Positions 44,669 through 53,661 of a stretch of 58,783 bases of DNA are shown here, one piece after another (position 1 is the first letter of the stretch; every line of letters starts with the position of its first letter). The stretch is from positions 1 through 58,783 of the forward strand of contig NZ_JAOCAH010000022.1 in the NCBI RefSeq assembly GCF_029839275.1, given 5' to 3'. The translations under genes and the position numbers were made by a program. The notes beneath the pieces were generated by a model. That model was not told where the DNA came from. It saw only the letters and a list, made by a program, of their open reading frames with translations, and made no database searches. This DNA comes from Pseudomonas sp. GD03944. GTDB taxonomy: Bacteria > Pseudomonadota > Gammaproteobacteria > Pseudomonadales > Pseudomonadaceae.

Positions 44669-46519
44669 ATGCATGCCCACCGCCTGTGTCAGCGTCTGAT
44701 CCTCTGGTTGCTGCTGAGCCTGACCGTGCTGGCGTTTCCCGCCTGGTCCGCGGAACCGGTGCTGGACGCCGCCTCGGTCGATGCCACGCCGCTGTCGCTG
44801 ACCACCTACGTGGCGCTGCTGGAAGACCCTGACCGCACCCTCACGCTGCAGGACGTGCAATCGCCCACGGTGGCCGCGCACTTCAAGGGCGACCAGCCGC
44901 CCGGCAGTGCCCTGGGCCTGGGTTTCACCCGCTCGGCCTACTGGCTGCGCCTGACCCTGCGCAACACCGGCGCGACGCCGCTGCAGCGCATGCTGGTGGT
45001 GGAAAACCCGCGCATTTCCCATATCCAGCTGCACCAGCCGGACGGCCAGGGCGGCTACCGTTCGACCTCCACCGGCTGCGACACCGACGCCTCCACCCGG
45101 GTCTACCCCAGCCGTCATTTCGTGTTTCCGCTGACCCTCGCGCCGGAGTCCGAACAGGTGCTGTACCTGCGCATGGAATCCAGCGTCGGCCTGCTGATCC
45201 CGCTGCAACTCTGGGAGCCGGCGGCCTTCCATGCCTACGAGCGCGACGACTACGTGGGCAAGGCCTGGTACTTCGGCATCGCCGCCGCGATGATCCTGTT
45301 CAACCTGATGCTGTTCGTGGCCCTGCGCGACCGCGTGTACCTGCTCTACGTGCTGTTCGCCGTGTGCATCTCCACCACCCTGGCGATCAAGAACGGCCTG
45401 GCCCCGGAGTTCATCTGGGGCGGCACCTACCTGGACTCCAACGTGGCGTACTACTCGGGCGTGTCGCTGTCGCTGGCCGCCATGTTGCTGTTCATGCGCC
45501 GCATGCTGCAGACCGACCGCCTGCTGCCGCGGGTCGACCGGCTGCTGCTCGGCCTGGTCATCCTGTACCTGCTGACACCGCTGGCCTATGCCGTGGCGCT
45601 GCCGGTGTTCGGCCGCTTGGCGATCCTGCTGAACCTGGCCACCGCCATCCTGATCATCGGCGTGGGCCTGGCCTGCGCCATCAAGCGCCAGCGCAGCGCC
45701 TACTTCTTCCTCGGGGCCTTCGCCCTGCTGATGCTGGGCGGTGCCATGACCACCCTGCGGGCCATGGGCGTGATGCCCACCAACGTGTTCACCGTGGATG
45801 GCATCCAGCTGGGTTCGGCCCTGGAAATGATCCTGCTGGCCTTCGCCCTCGCCGACCGTTACAACGTGATGCGCCGCGACAAGGCCCGGGTCCAGGAGGA
45901 GCTGCTGCAGGCGCAGCAGGCGCTGGTCGACACCCTCAAGAGCTCCGAGCGCGAGCTGGAACAGCGGGTCGCCCAGCGCACCGACGAACTGCAATTGCTC
46001 AACAGCAAGCTGGAAACCCTGAGCCTGACCGACGCGCTGACCGGCATCGCCAACCGCCGGCACTTCGACCAGGTGCTGGCCCAGGAATGGAGCCGCGCCC
46101 AGCGCCTGGGGCACCCGGTGGCACTGGCGATCATGGACGTGGACTGGTTCAAACCCTACAACGACCACTACGGCCACCCGGCCGGCGACGCCTGCCTGCA
46201 GCAGGTCGCCCAGGCCCTGGACGCCACGGTGTGCCGCTCCAGCGACCTGGTGGCGCGCTACGGCGGTGAGGAGTTCGTGTTCCTCGCGCCCATGACCGAC
46301 GACGCCGGCGCCCAGGAGATCGCGCGCCGGGTGGTACAGGCCGTGCAGGCGCTGGCCTTGCCACATGCCGCATCGCCCCTCGGGCACGTCACTGTGAGCA
46401 TCGGCGTCGCGGCGCTGCAGCCTGGGCACGACACACTCCCCGGACAGCTGATGCAGCGGGCCGACGCCGCGCTCTACCAGGCCAAGAAACAGGGCCGCAA
46501 CCGCGTCGCCCTGGGCTGA
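44669..46519 (+). CDS. Membrane diguanylate cyclase with 7TMR-DISM sensor
   Basis: Makes cyclic di-GMP from two GTP in response to an external signal. It has 616 residues. A signal peptide (residues 1-28) precedes a periplasmic DISMED2-type domain (about 40-170, with SAYWLRLTLRNTG). Seven membrane helices (about 185-400) and a coiled coil (about 405-450, with ERELEQRVAQRTDELQLLNSKLETL) follow. The GGDEF domain has DALTGIANRRHFDQVL, the metal aspartate in IMDVDWFKPYNDHYGH and an intact active site YGGEEF near 530. No RxxD inhibitory site is obvious just upstream of GGEEF. It stands directly before the has locus but has its own promoter. DISM domains often bind carbohydrates, which fits the glycan genes nearby. 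Confidence 0.93.
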   Translation: MHAHRLCQRLILWLLLSLTVLAFPAWSAEPVLDAASVDATPLSLTTYVALLEDPDRTLTLQDVQSPTVAAHFKGDQPPGSALGLGFTRSAYWLRLTLRNTGATPLQRMLVVENPRISHIQLHQPDGQGGYRSTSTGCDTDASTRVYPSRHFVFPLTLAPESEQVLYLRMESSVGLLIPLQLWEPAAFHAYERDDYVGKAWYFGIAAAMILFNLMLFVALRDRVYLLYVLFAVCISTTLAIKNGLAPEFIWGGTYLDSNVAYYSGVSLSLAAMLLFMRRMLQTDRLLPRVDRLLLGLVILYLLTPLAYAVALPVFGRLAILLNLATAILIIGVGLACAIKRQRSAYFFLGAFALLMLGGAMTTLRAMGVMPTNVFTVDGIQLGSALEMILLAFALADRYNVMRRDKARVQEELLQAQQALVDTLKSSERELEQRVAQRTDELQLLNSKLETLSLTDALTGIANRRHFDQVLAQEWSRAQRLGHPVALAIMDVDWFKPYNDHYGHPAGDACLQQVAQALDATVCRSSDLVARYGGEEFVFLAPMTDDAGAQEIARRVVQAVQALALPHAASPLGHVTVSIGVAALQPGHDTLPGQLMQRADAALYQAKKQGRNRVALG

Positions 46520-46565
46520 TCCAGCACACCCGCAACAACACCACGGCGTGGGCCTCATGGGTAGT

Positions 46566-46584
46566 GATAGTTATTCCCATTTGA
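46566..46584 (+). promoter_or_regulatory. Fur-box-like site before hasI
   Basis: GATAGTTATTCCCATTTGA matches about 11 of 19 positions of the Fur consensus GATAATGATAATCATTATC. It sits 58-76 bases before the hasI start, where a repressor of an iron-starvation sigma gene should bind. Confidence 0.55.
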
Positions 46585-46641
46585 AATGCATTCTCCCTTA
46601 GGTAAGATGCTGCTCCTTTCCCAGTGCGCCAGGAATCGCGT

Positions 46642-47139
46642 GTGGAGCCTGATCTCAAGAGCCTGTTCGCCAAGCATTCGCAGGCTCTGCAACGTCTGCT
46701 GACGCGCAAGGTACGGGACCCCCATCTCGCCGCCGACCTGGTTCAGGAGAGTTTTCTGCGGCTGGCCGAACAGCGCGGCAAGGAGCCGATCGAGAACATT
46801 CCGGCGTACCTCTACCGCACCGCCCGCAACCTGATGGTCGATCATTCCCGGCAGAACCAGCGGCGCCGCACCGACCTCGTGCCCCACGAAGCCCTGCACG
46901 ACATCGTCGAAGACGCACCGTCCCTGGAGGAACAGGCCGTCGCCGCGCAACACCTTCGACAGTTGCGCGAGGCTGTGGCTGAATTGCCGCCGCGGACCCG
47001 GGACATCTTTCGCCTCAACCGCCTCGAAGGCCTGACCCACGCCGAGGTGGCGCGCCAGCTGGGGATCTCCGACAGTTCCGTACAGAAACACCTCGCCAAG
47101 GCGCTGGCCCATGTCATGCAGCGCCTGCAAGAAGGGTGA
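46642..47139 (+). CDS. hasI: ECF sigma factor HasI (FecI-like)
   Basis: Iron-starvation sigma factor released by HasS when heme-loaded HasA docks on HasR; directs transcription of the has genes. It has 165 residues. Region 2 contains DLVQESFLRLAEQ, and region 4 contains ELPPRTRDIFRLNRLEGLTHAEVARQLGISDSSVQKHLAKAL. I choose the GTG at 46642, with AGGA 7 bases upstream; a GTG at 46624 is also in frame. A Fur-box-like site lies upstream. It is followed by the anti-sigma gene. Confidence 0.92.
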   Translation: MEPDLKSLFAKHSQALQRLLTRKVRDPHLAADLVQESFLRLAEQRGKEPIENIPAYLYRTARNLMVDHSRQNQRRRTDLVPHEALHDIVEDAPSLEEQAVAAQHLRQLREAVAELPPRTRDIFRLNRLEGLTHAEVARQLGISDSSVQKHLAKALAHVMQRLQEG

Positions 47140-47207
47140 CGAATGGTTTACCGAGTTATCGCCCCCCGAGCGTCATCAGTCTTATAAAAGAGAAACGAGA
47201 CCACCAC

Positions 47208-48203
47208 GTGATCAGCCAGGAACGTCGGGACCAGGAAATACGCCAGGAGGCAGCACAGTGGGCGGTGCGCCTGAGCGCGGGCGCATTGAGTGCCGAACAG
47301 CGCGAGGAGCTGCAGCGCTGGCTGGCCGCGGACGAACGGCACGCCCAGGAACTGACCTTCGCCCAGAACACCTGGAAGGCCCTCGGCAAGCTGGGCAGCC
47401 CGTCCACGCCGCGCGCCCGCCCGGACAGCGCGCAGCAGATGCCGCGACGCAGCCGCCCACGGCGCATCGCACGCTGGGCCGCCAGTGCCGCGGCGATAGT
47501 CGGCGTGGCGCTGATGCTCGGCGGCGAACCGCGTCAGCTGTGGCTGCCGCTGGTGGCCGACCACGCCACAGCGCGGGGTGAAGTCCGCAAGGTCCCGCTG
47601 CCCGACGGCAGCCTGGTCGAGCTCAACACCCGCAGCGCCATCGACATCGTGTACACCGCCACGGAGCGGCGCGTGCGGCTGCTGTCGGGCGAAGCCTACT
47701 TCACCGTCGCGCCCATGGCCGGCGACGAGAAACGGCCCTTCGTGGTGGACAGCGCCGGCGGTACCACCCAGGCCCTCGGCACCCAGTTCCTGGTCCGCCG
47801 CAGCGACAGCCGCGAAGCCCTGGTCGGGGTGCTGGAGCACAGCGTCGCAGTCACCCTCGACGAGCGCCCCGACAGCGGCGTGCAGACCCGCACCCTGCAT
47901 GAAGGTCAGAGCGCGCGCTACACACCCGGCCAGGGCGTTCAGCCGGTCGCCGGGCTCGACCTAAAGCGCGCCGACAGCTGGCGACGTGGCGTGCTGGTGT
48001 TCGAGCGCGCGCCCCTGGCCCAGGTAGCCGAGCAACTGGGGCGCTACCGCGCCACCCGCATCCTGATCACCGATGCCGCCCTGGCGAAGCGGGAAGTCAG
48101 CGGCGTGTTCCGCCTCGACATGCTGGATGACGCCGTGACCACCCTGGCCAAGGAAATGCGCGCCCAGCGCCTCGACCTGCCTGGCCTCACCGTTCTCTAC
48201 TGA
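47208..48203 (+). CDS. hasS: Anti-sigma factor HasS (FecR-like)
   Basis: Single-pass inner-membrane regulator that holds HasI and senses HasR through its periplasmic part. It has 331 residues. The cytoplasmic N-terminal DUF4880-type segment (RDQEIRQEAAQWAVRLSAG) comes first. The membrane helix (about 85-104) is AASAAAIVGVALMLG. The FecR domain contains GEVRKVPLPDGSLVELNTRSAI and the YFTVAPM block, and the C-terminal STN-like end contacts the receptor. I start at the GTG at 47208, because the conserved FecR N terminus begins there; a longer frame from the GTG at 47136 would overlap hasI by four bases. Confidence 0.9.
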   Translation: MISQERRDQEIRQEAAQWAVRLSAGALSAEQREELQRWLAADERHAQELTFAQNTWKALGKLGSPSTPRARPDSAQQMPRRSRPRRIARWAASAAAIVGVALMLGGEPRQLWLPLVADHATARGEVRKVPLPDGSLVELNTRSAIDIVYTATERRVRLLSGEAYFTVAPMAGDEKRPFVVDSAGGTTQALGTQFLVRRSDSREALVGVLEHSVAVTLDERPDSGVQTRTLHEGQSARYTPGQGVQPVAGLDLKRADSWRRGVLVFERAPLAQVAEQLGRYRATRILITDAALAKREVSGVFRLDMLDDAVTTLAKEMRAQRLDLPGLTVLY

Positions 48204-48211
48204 CGCGAAAC

Positions 48212-48240
48212 GCCCGCGCCATGCGGGCTTTGGCTGTTTT
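48212..48240 (+). terminator. Terminator between hasS and hasR
   Basis: GCCCGC, five bases, GCGGGC followed by TTTGGCTGTTTT: a moderate Rho-independent terminator closing the hasIS unit and separating it from the hasR promoter region. Confidence 0.7.
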
Positions 48241-48296
48241 CGCAAAAAAAAAGAAAAAACGTTACTGACTTTTCCTGCACTGCACGTCTTGTTTAT

Positions 48297-48315
48297 GAGA
48301 GTGATTTTCATTCGC
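48297..48315 (+). promoter_or_regulatory. Fur-box-like site before hasR
   Basis: GAGAGTGATTTTCATTCGC matches about 13 of 19 positions of the Fur consensus, centred about 43 bases before the hasR ATG. hasR should also be read from a HasI promoter, whose -35/-10 I cannot assign with confidence. Confidence 0.65.
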
Positions 48316-48348
48316 CAAGAAAAACAACACAGCAGTAAGGGAAACGGG

Positions 48349-51006
48349 ATGAACGTTAAAAAAGGGCCAGGCATGCGATTCCGCCGTTCGCTGCTCGCCT
48401 TGGGGGGGAGCTGGGTGCTGGCCTGCAGCGGGCCCCTGCACGCGGTGACCGATCAATCGCCAGCCGTACAGAACCAGCAGGCCCTGGTGGCCTTCGACAT
48501 CCCGGCCCAGGAGCTGGACCGCGCCGTGCTGGCCTTCGCCGAGCAATCCGGCGTCCAGGTGATCTTCGACGCCGCGCTATTCGCGGGCCTGCGCAGCAAC
48601 CCGGTGCAGGGCCGCTACCCGTCGGACCAGGCCCTGCAGCGCCTGCTCAACGGCATGCCGGTGTCCTACCAGTTCATCTCGCCCCGCCAAGTCAGCCTGG
48701 TGCGCCACGCCGAAGGCGAGGTCATGGAACTGTCGGCCACCCACGTGCGGGGCCTGGCTGCCAGTGACTGGGTCTATGAGACACCGCGCTCGGTGGCCAC
48801 CATCGACCGCGAACAGATCGACCGCAACCCGCCGCGCCACGTCGCCGATATGCTCGAAGAAACCGCCGGCGTCTACACCGCCGTCAGCCAGCAGGACCCG
48901 GGCGTTTCGGTGAACATCCGCGGCATCCAGGACTTCGGCCGGGTCAACATGTCGGTGGACGGCATGCGCCAGAACTACCAGCAGAGCGGCCACCAGCAAC
49001 GCAACGGCACCATGTACATCGACCCCGAACTGCTCGGCGGCGTGACCATCGAGAAAGGCGCCACCTCGGGCATGGGCGGCGCCGGGGTGATCGGCGGGGT
49101 GGCCGACTTCCGCACCCTGGACGCACGCGACTTCATCCACGAAGGCAAGGAATTCGGCGGCCGGGTTCGCGCCACCACCGGCCTCGGCGGCTACGCCAAC
49201 GGCACCGACTTCATCGGCAGCAGCGCCTTTGCCCTGGGCAACGAGATCGGCGACATCCTGGTGGCCGCCAGTGAGCGTCACCTGGGCGATTACGACCCGG
49301 GCACCCACGGCGACATCGGCGAATTGCGCACCGGCTCAAGGGCCAACCCCACCATCGCGGACCGGATCAAGAACTCCCCGGTTTCCCACTCCGGCTCCAC
49401 CATGCGTTCGCGCCTGGCCAAGCTGGGGCTCAACCTGCCGAACGACCAGCGCCTGCAACTGAGCTACCTGCGCACCCAGGTGGCCTACACCGACACCAAC
49501 ATCATGAACGTCGAGAACAACGAGCTCTGGGATGCCCTCGGCAGCAGCAACGTGGTGTCGCAGAACTACGCCCTGGACTACCGCTACACCCCGGACAACC
49601 CGCTGGTGGACTTCCAGGCCAAGCTCTACGTGGTCGACAACCAGAACGACCAGAGCACCTACGCACGCAGCACCACGCCAGCCTACGAGATCACCTACCA
49701 GACCCGCACCTACGGCCTGCAGGCGCAGAACACCTCGACCTTCCAGTTTGGCGAGGCCCTGACCACCCGGGCCAACTACGGCCTGGAGCTGTTCCACGAC
49801 AAGGTCAGCCCGGAATCCAACCAGGCGGTCGCCGCCGGTTCGGCGGTGGACTTTCCCTTTGCCGAAGGCATGACCCCCGAAGGCAAGCGCACCATGGCCA
49901 GCCTGTTCACCGGGCTGGATTTCGCCTACGACGACTGGCTGAGCCTCAACGCCGGCCTGCGCTACGACCGTTACCGGCTGCGCGGCGAAACCGGCATGAA
50001 CATCAGCACCTTCATCCTCGGCACCACCCGGCAGACCACCGTCCCCCTGCTCTACGAGGTGGACCGCGAGGAAGGCCGGTTCTCGCCGACCTTCGGCATC
50101 GCGATCAAGCCCGGCGTCGACTGGCTGCAGCTGTTCGCCACATACGGCAAGGGCTGGCGCCCGCCGGCGGTCACCGAAACCCTGATCACCGGCCGCCCCC
50201 ATGCCAGCGGTTCCTCGACCATGCACCCCAACCCGTTCATCGAACCGGAGCGTTCGAAAAGCTGGGAAGTGGGTTTCAACGTGCTGAAGCAGAACCTGTT
50301 CTTCGACGAAGACCGCCTGGGCATCAAGGTCGCCTATTTCGACACCCGCATCGAAGACTTCATGTACATGAGCTCCGGCCTGATGCGGCCGGGCTACAGC
50401 AGCATGGGCACCTTAGGCACCTCCGCCTACGTCAACAACCTGGAAACCACCCGTTTTCGCGGCGTGGAATACAGCCTTGATTACGACACCGGTGGCGCCT
50501 ACGCCAACCTCGCCTACACCCACATGATCGGCAACAACGACTTCTGCAAGCGCGACGCCTGGCTCGGCGGCGTAACGAGGCCTGTATCCGCCGGGCCGCG
50601 ACAGCCGATCACCAGCATGGCACCGAACCCGACAGCCAATAGCCTGACCTCCTGCGGCGGCATCATGGGCAGCGCCGAGCACATGCCGATGGACCGCGGC
50701 AGCCTGACCCTCGGCACCCACGTGCTGGACCGCAAGCTGGATATGGGCGTGCGCGTGCGCTACAGCGAAGGCTACTCGCTGTCCCACGGCGACTCCGGCG
50801 CCGCCGACATGACCTACCCCGCCGACTGGAAGCCCTACACCGTCTACGACCTGTTCGGCAGCTACCAGGCCACCGACGCCCTGACCCTGCGCCTGGCCGT
50901 GGACAACGTCACCGACCGCGCCTACCTGGTGCCCCTGGGCGACGTGCTGGCCTTCAGCCTCGGCCGCGGGCGCACGGTTCAAGGCACCGTCGAATACACC
51001 TTTTGA
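48349..51006 (+). CDS. hasR: TonB-dependent heme/hemophore receptor HasR
   Basis: Outer-membrane receptor that takes heme from HasA and signals to HasS. It has 885 residues. A signal peptide precedes an N-terminal STN signalling domain (about 44-110, from FDIPAQELDRAVLAFAEQSGVQV). The plug follows (about 165-290, with SVNIRGIQDFGRVNMSVDGMRQNYQ). The 22-strand barrel carries the heme-receptor block around GWRPPAVTETL and HPNPFIEPERSKSWEVG, equivalent to the FRAP/NPNL motifs. A histidine in TGRPHASGS between them is a candidate heme ligand. The C terminus VEYTF ends in phenylalanine. I start at the ATG at 48349, with AAGGGA upstream. Confidence 0.96.
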   Translation: MNVKKGPGMRFRRSLLALGGSWVLACSGPLHAVTDQSPAVQNQQALVAFDIPAQELDRAVLAFAEQSGVQVIFDAALFAGLRSNPVQGRYPSDQALQRLLNGMPVSYQFISPRQVSLVRHAEGEVMELSATHVRGLAASDWVYETPRSVATIDREQIDRNPPRHVADMLEETAGVYTAVSQQDPGVSVNIRGIQDFGRVNMSVDGMRQNYQQSGHQQRNGTMYIDPELLGGVTIEKGATSGMGGAGVIGGVADFRTLDARDFIHEGKEFGGRVRATTGLGGYANGTDFIGSSAFALGNEIGDILVAASERHLGDYDPGTHGDIGELRTGSRANPTIADRIKNSPVSHSGSTMRSRLAKLGLNLPNDQRLQLSYLRTQVAYTDTNIMNVENNELWDALGSSNVVSQNYALDYRYTPDNPLVDFQAKLYVVDNQNDQSTYARSTTPAYEITYQTRTYGLQAQNTSTFQFGEALTTRANYGLELFHDKVSPESNQAVAAGSAVDFPFAEGMTPEGKRTMASLFTGLDFAYDDWLSLNAGLRYDRYRLRGETGMNISTFILGTTRQTTVPLLYEVDREEGRFSPTFGIAIKPGVDWLQLFATYGKGWRPPAVTETLITGRPHASGSSTMHPNPFIEPERSKSWEVGFNVLKQNLFFDEDRLGIKVAYFDTRIEDFMYMSSGLMRPGYSSMGTLGTSAYVNNLETTRFRGVEYSLDYDTGGAYANLAYTHMIGNNDFCKRDAWLGGVTRPVSAGPRQPITSMAPNPTANSLTSCGGIMGSAEHMPMDRGSLTLGTHVLDRKLDMGVRVRYSEGYSLSHGDSGAADMTYPADWKPYTVYDLFGSYQATDALTLRLAVDNVTDRAYLVPLGDVLAFSLGRGRTVQGTVEYTF

Positions 51007-51009
51007 CCA

Positions 51010-51037
51010 ACGGTTTGCCCGTCTCGGGCAAAACCGT
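51010..51037 (+). other. Intergenic hairpin between hasR and hasA
   Basis: ACGGTTTGCCCG, TCT, CGGGCAAAACCGT: a 12-pair stem with one bulge and no T-run. It probably blocks 3'-exonucleases or helps set the ratio of receptor to hemophore mRNA; an inference from position. Confidence 0.65.
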
Positions 51038-51094
51038 CGTGCCGGCCCCGGGCTGCACGGCGGATCACTCTGCAATCTGAATCGGAGACATGCG

Positions 51095-51697
51095 ATGAGC
51101 CTTTCCATCAGTTACAGCACCACCTACTCCAACTGGACCATCAGCGACTACCTGGCCGACTGGGCCGGTTACTTCGGTGACGCCGATCACCGTGAAGGTC
51201 AGGTCCAGGAAGGCGTGAACACCGGCGGCTTCTACCCGGGTTCGCTCAGCGGCACCCAGTACGCCCTGACCAGCCCGAACAGCGATGCCGGCTTCCTCGC
51301 CGAAGGCAGCCTGAACTACAGCCTGTTCAGCAGCCCGGCACACACCCTGTACGGCAACCTGAACGAGCTGTCCCTGGGCTCGCGCCTGGAAGCAACCGGC
51401 ACCGGTTTCGAGTTCGAAAATGGCTACGAAGAAGTCAGCTTCGGCGGTCTGGGTATTTCCAGTGCCCTAAGCGAAGGCCATGCCGGCGACGTCCATCAGA
51501 TCATCTACAACCTGATGGGCGGCAACCCGTCGGCACTGGAAGGCGCGCTCAACAGCCTGCTGAGCGGCTACGGCGTCGACACCGACGACACCTTCGACGT
51601 GGTCGCCGCTGCCCTGGCAGCCGGCCCGCTGAACGTGGCACCGGCCGAAGCCGTGGGCATCCAGCAGCCGGTGGATGAGCTGGCCCTGGCGGCCTGA
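51095..51697 (+). CDS. hasA: Hemophore HasA
   Basis: Secreted protein that binds free or hemoglobin heme and hands it to HasR. It has 200 residues. It has no N-terminal signal peptide, and ends in the C-terminal type I secretion signal with the hydrophobic finish DELALAA. The heme ligands known from Serratia HasA are at the same positions here: His32 in ADHREGQ, Tyr75 in SLNYSLF and supporting His83 in PAHTLYG. The start MSLSISYSTTYSNWTISDYLADW is the family signature. Stable hairpins flank the gene on both sides. Its exporter is encoded immediately downstream. Confidence 0.98.
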   Translation: MSLSISYSTTYSNWTISDYLADWAGYFGDADHREGQVQEGVNTGGFYPGSLSGTQYALTSPNSDAGFLAEGSLNYSLFSSPAHTLYGNLNELSLGSRLEATGTGFEFENGYEEVSFGGLGISSALSEGHAGDVHQIIYNLMGGNPSALEGALNSLLSGYGVDTDDTFDVVAAALAAGPLNVAPAEAVGIQQPVDELALAA

Positions 51698-51713
51698 TCG
51701 CCACAAAAGAAAA

Positions 51714-51743
51714 AGCGAATGGAAGATCGCTCCTCCATTCGCT
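51714..51743 (+). other. Inverted repeat between hasA and hasD
   Basis: AGCGAATGGA, ten bases, TCCATTCGCT: a perfect 10-pair stem 16 bases after the hasA stop, with no T-run. It could be a partial terminator or a 3' stabiliser that keeps hasA mRNA more abundant than the exporter mRNA. Confidence 0.65.
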
Positions 51744-51857
51744 GCGCTACCACCCGCTGCCGCCCGTGTCTTGCAGGGCCCAGGTTGCGGCGGGTTCCAA
51801 ATTCTGTGGGGTGCCCCGGTGGACGTCAACCCGCCGGCGTCGCCCCTGGGGCTGTCC

Positions 51858-53648
51858 ATGAAGAAACCCACCTCCCGTGACGAACTGCTGAAGGTGCTGG
51901 CCGCGTGCCGACCGGCGCTGGTCAACGTCGGCCTGTTCACCGCCGTCACCAACCTGCTGATGCTGGTCCCGGCGCTGTACATGCTGCAGATCTACGACCG
52001 TGTGCTGGCCTCGGGCAACGAGATGACCCTGCTGATGCTCAGCCTCATGGCCGTGGGTCTCTTCGCCTTCATGGGACTGCTGGACTGGGTGCGCAGCCTG
52101 GTGGTGATCCGCCTGGGTGCGCGCATGGACATGGCCCTCAACCAGCGGGTGTTCGACGCCGCCTTCGCCGCCAGCCGCCACAGCCCGACGGCGCCCCCGG
52201 CCCAGGCCCTGGGCGACCTCAACACCCTGCGCCAGTTCGCCACCGGCCAGGCGCTGTTCGCCTTCTTCGATGCGCCGTGGTTCCCCGTCTACCTGGCGGT
52301 GATCTTCCTGTTCAGCCCCTGGCTCGGCCTGATGGCCCTGGTCGGTGCCCTGCTGCTCACCGCCCTGGCCTGGCTCAACGAGCGCCTCAGCCATGAGCCC
52401 CTGACCCAAGCGGGACAACTGTCCGCCCTGGCCAGCCAGCAGGCGGCCGCCAACCTGCGCAATGCCGAGGCCATCGACGCCATGGGCATGCTCGGCCGCG
52501 TGCGCCAGCGCTGGCTGGAGCAGCACCGCGGCTTTCTCGGCCTGCAGGGCCTGGCCAGTGAACGCATGGCCGCCGTCAGTGCCTGGTCGAAGGGCATCCG
52601 CCTGGCCCTGCAGTCGCTGATCCTCGGCCTGGGCGCCTGGCTGGCGCTGGAGCAGCTGATCACTCCCGGCATGATGATCGCCGGCTCGATTCTCATGGCC
52701 CGCGTGCTCGCCCCCATCGACCAGGTCATCGCCGTGTGGCGCCAGTGGAGTTCGGCGCGCGATGCCTGGCAACGCCTGCGCGAACTGCTGCAGACCCAGC
52801 CGGCCCGCAGCCCCGGCATGCCCCTGCCGGCGCCCCGTGGCGCGCTGGAAGTGGAACAGCTGTCGGCGCTGACGCCCGGCACCCGGCGCCCGTGCCTGGC
52901 CAATATCGGCCTGAACCTGGAAGTGGGGGATTCGCTGGGCATCATCGGCGCCTCCGGCTCCGGCAAGTCCACCCTGGCGCGCCTGCTGGTGGGTGCCGCC
53001 ACACCGGCCACCGGCAAGGTACGCCTGGATGGCGTGGACCTCGTCCAGTGGGCGCGCAGCGAGTTGGGCGACCACATCGGTTACCTGCCCCAGGACGTGC
53101 AGCTGTTCGCCGGCAGCATCGCCGAGAACATCGCCCGCTTCGCCGAACCGGATGCCGAGCAGGTGGTGGAAGCCGCGCGCCTGGCCGGCGTGCACGAGCT
53201 GATCCTGCGCCTGCCCCAGGGCTATGACACGCGCCTGGGCGAAGGCGGCGCCGGGCTGTCCGGCGGCCAGCGCCAGCGCATCGGCCTGGCCCGGGCGATG
53301 TACCGCCTGCCGGCACTGGTGGTGCTGGACGAACCCAACGCCAACCTCGACGAAGACGGCGAACGCGCCCTCCTTGAGGCAATCGCCCACCTGCGCAGCC
53401 AGCGCCGGACCCTGGTGCTGATCACCCACAAACCGAGCCTGCTGGCCGGCGTGGACAAGCTGTTGGTGCTGCGCGGCGGCCAGATGCAGGCCTTCGGTCC
53501 CGCCGCCCGGGTGCTGCAGGACCTGCAACGGGCGACCGCCACAGCACCAGCAACCGCGCCAGCCGCCACCCCGCTGCCCACGGCACGGCGCCCCGCGCCG
53601 ACCCCGGGCTTCAGCCTGAACTACCGAATGGATTCGGCCCAGAACTGA
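51858..53648 (+). CDS. hasD: Type I secretion ABC transporter HasD
   Basis: Inner-membrane ATPase that recognises and drives export of HasA. It has 596 residues. It lacks a C39-like or other long N-terminal domain, as expected for PrtD/HasD. The six-helix membrane domain occupies about 25-315, and the ATPase domain has Walker A GASGSGKST near 365, the signature GLSGGQRQRIGLAR near 470 and Walker B ALVVLDEPNANLDEDG. The Ala/Pro/Thr-rich tail (from about 555) is unusual. I start at the ATG at 51858 (MKKPTSRDELLKVLAAC); the Shine-Dalgarno is weak and the frame is open upstream, so a more 5' start is possible. Confidence 0.93.
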   Translation: MKKPTSRDELLKVLAACRPALVNVGLFTAVTNLLMLVPALYMLQIYDRVLASGNEMTLLMLSLMAVGLFAFMGLLDWVRSLVVIRLGARMDMALNQRVFDAAFAASRHSPTAPPAQALGDLNTLRQFATGQALFAFFDAPWFPVYLAVIFLFSPWLGLMALVGALLLTALAWLNERLSHEPLTQAGQLSALASQQAAANLRNAEAIDAMGMLGRVRQRWLEQHRGFLGLQGLASERMAAVSAWSKGIRLALQSLILGLGAWLALEQLITPGMMIAGSILMARVLAPIDQVIAVWRQWSSARDAWQRLRELLQTQPARSPGMPLPAPRGALEVEQLSALTPGTRRPCLANIGLNLEVGDSLGIIGASGSGKSTLARLLVGAATPATGKVRLDGVDLVQWARSELGDHIGYLPQDVQLFAGSIAENIARFAEPDAEQVVEAARLAGVHELILRLPQGYDTRLGEGGAGLSGGQRQRIGLARAMYRLPALVVLDEPNANLDEDGERALLEAIAHLRSQRRTLVLITHKPSLLAGVDKLLVLRGGQMQAFGPAARVLQDLQRATATAPATAPAATPLPTARRPAPTPGFSLNYRMDSAQN

Positions 53649-53661
53649 CGTCGAGATCACC

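Noticed and set aside
44489..46558. 689-codon minus-strand ORF over the diguanylate cyclase
   Set aside because: Shadow of an intact GGDEF protein; no domain visible.
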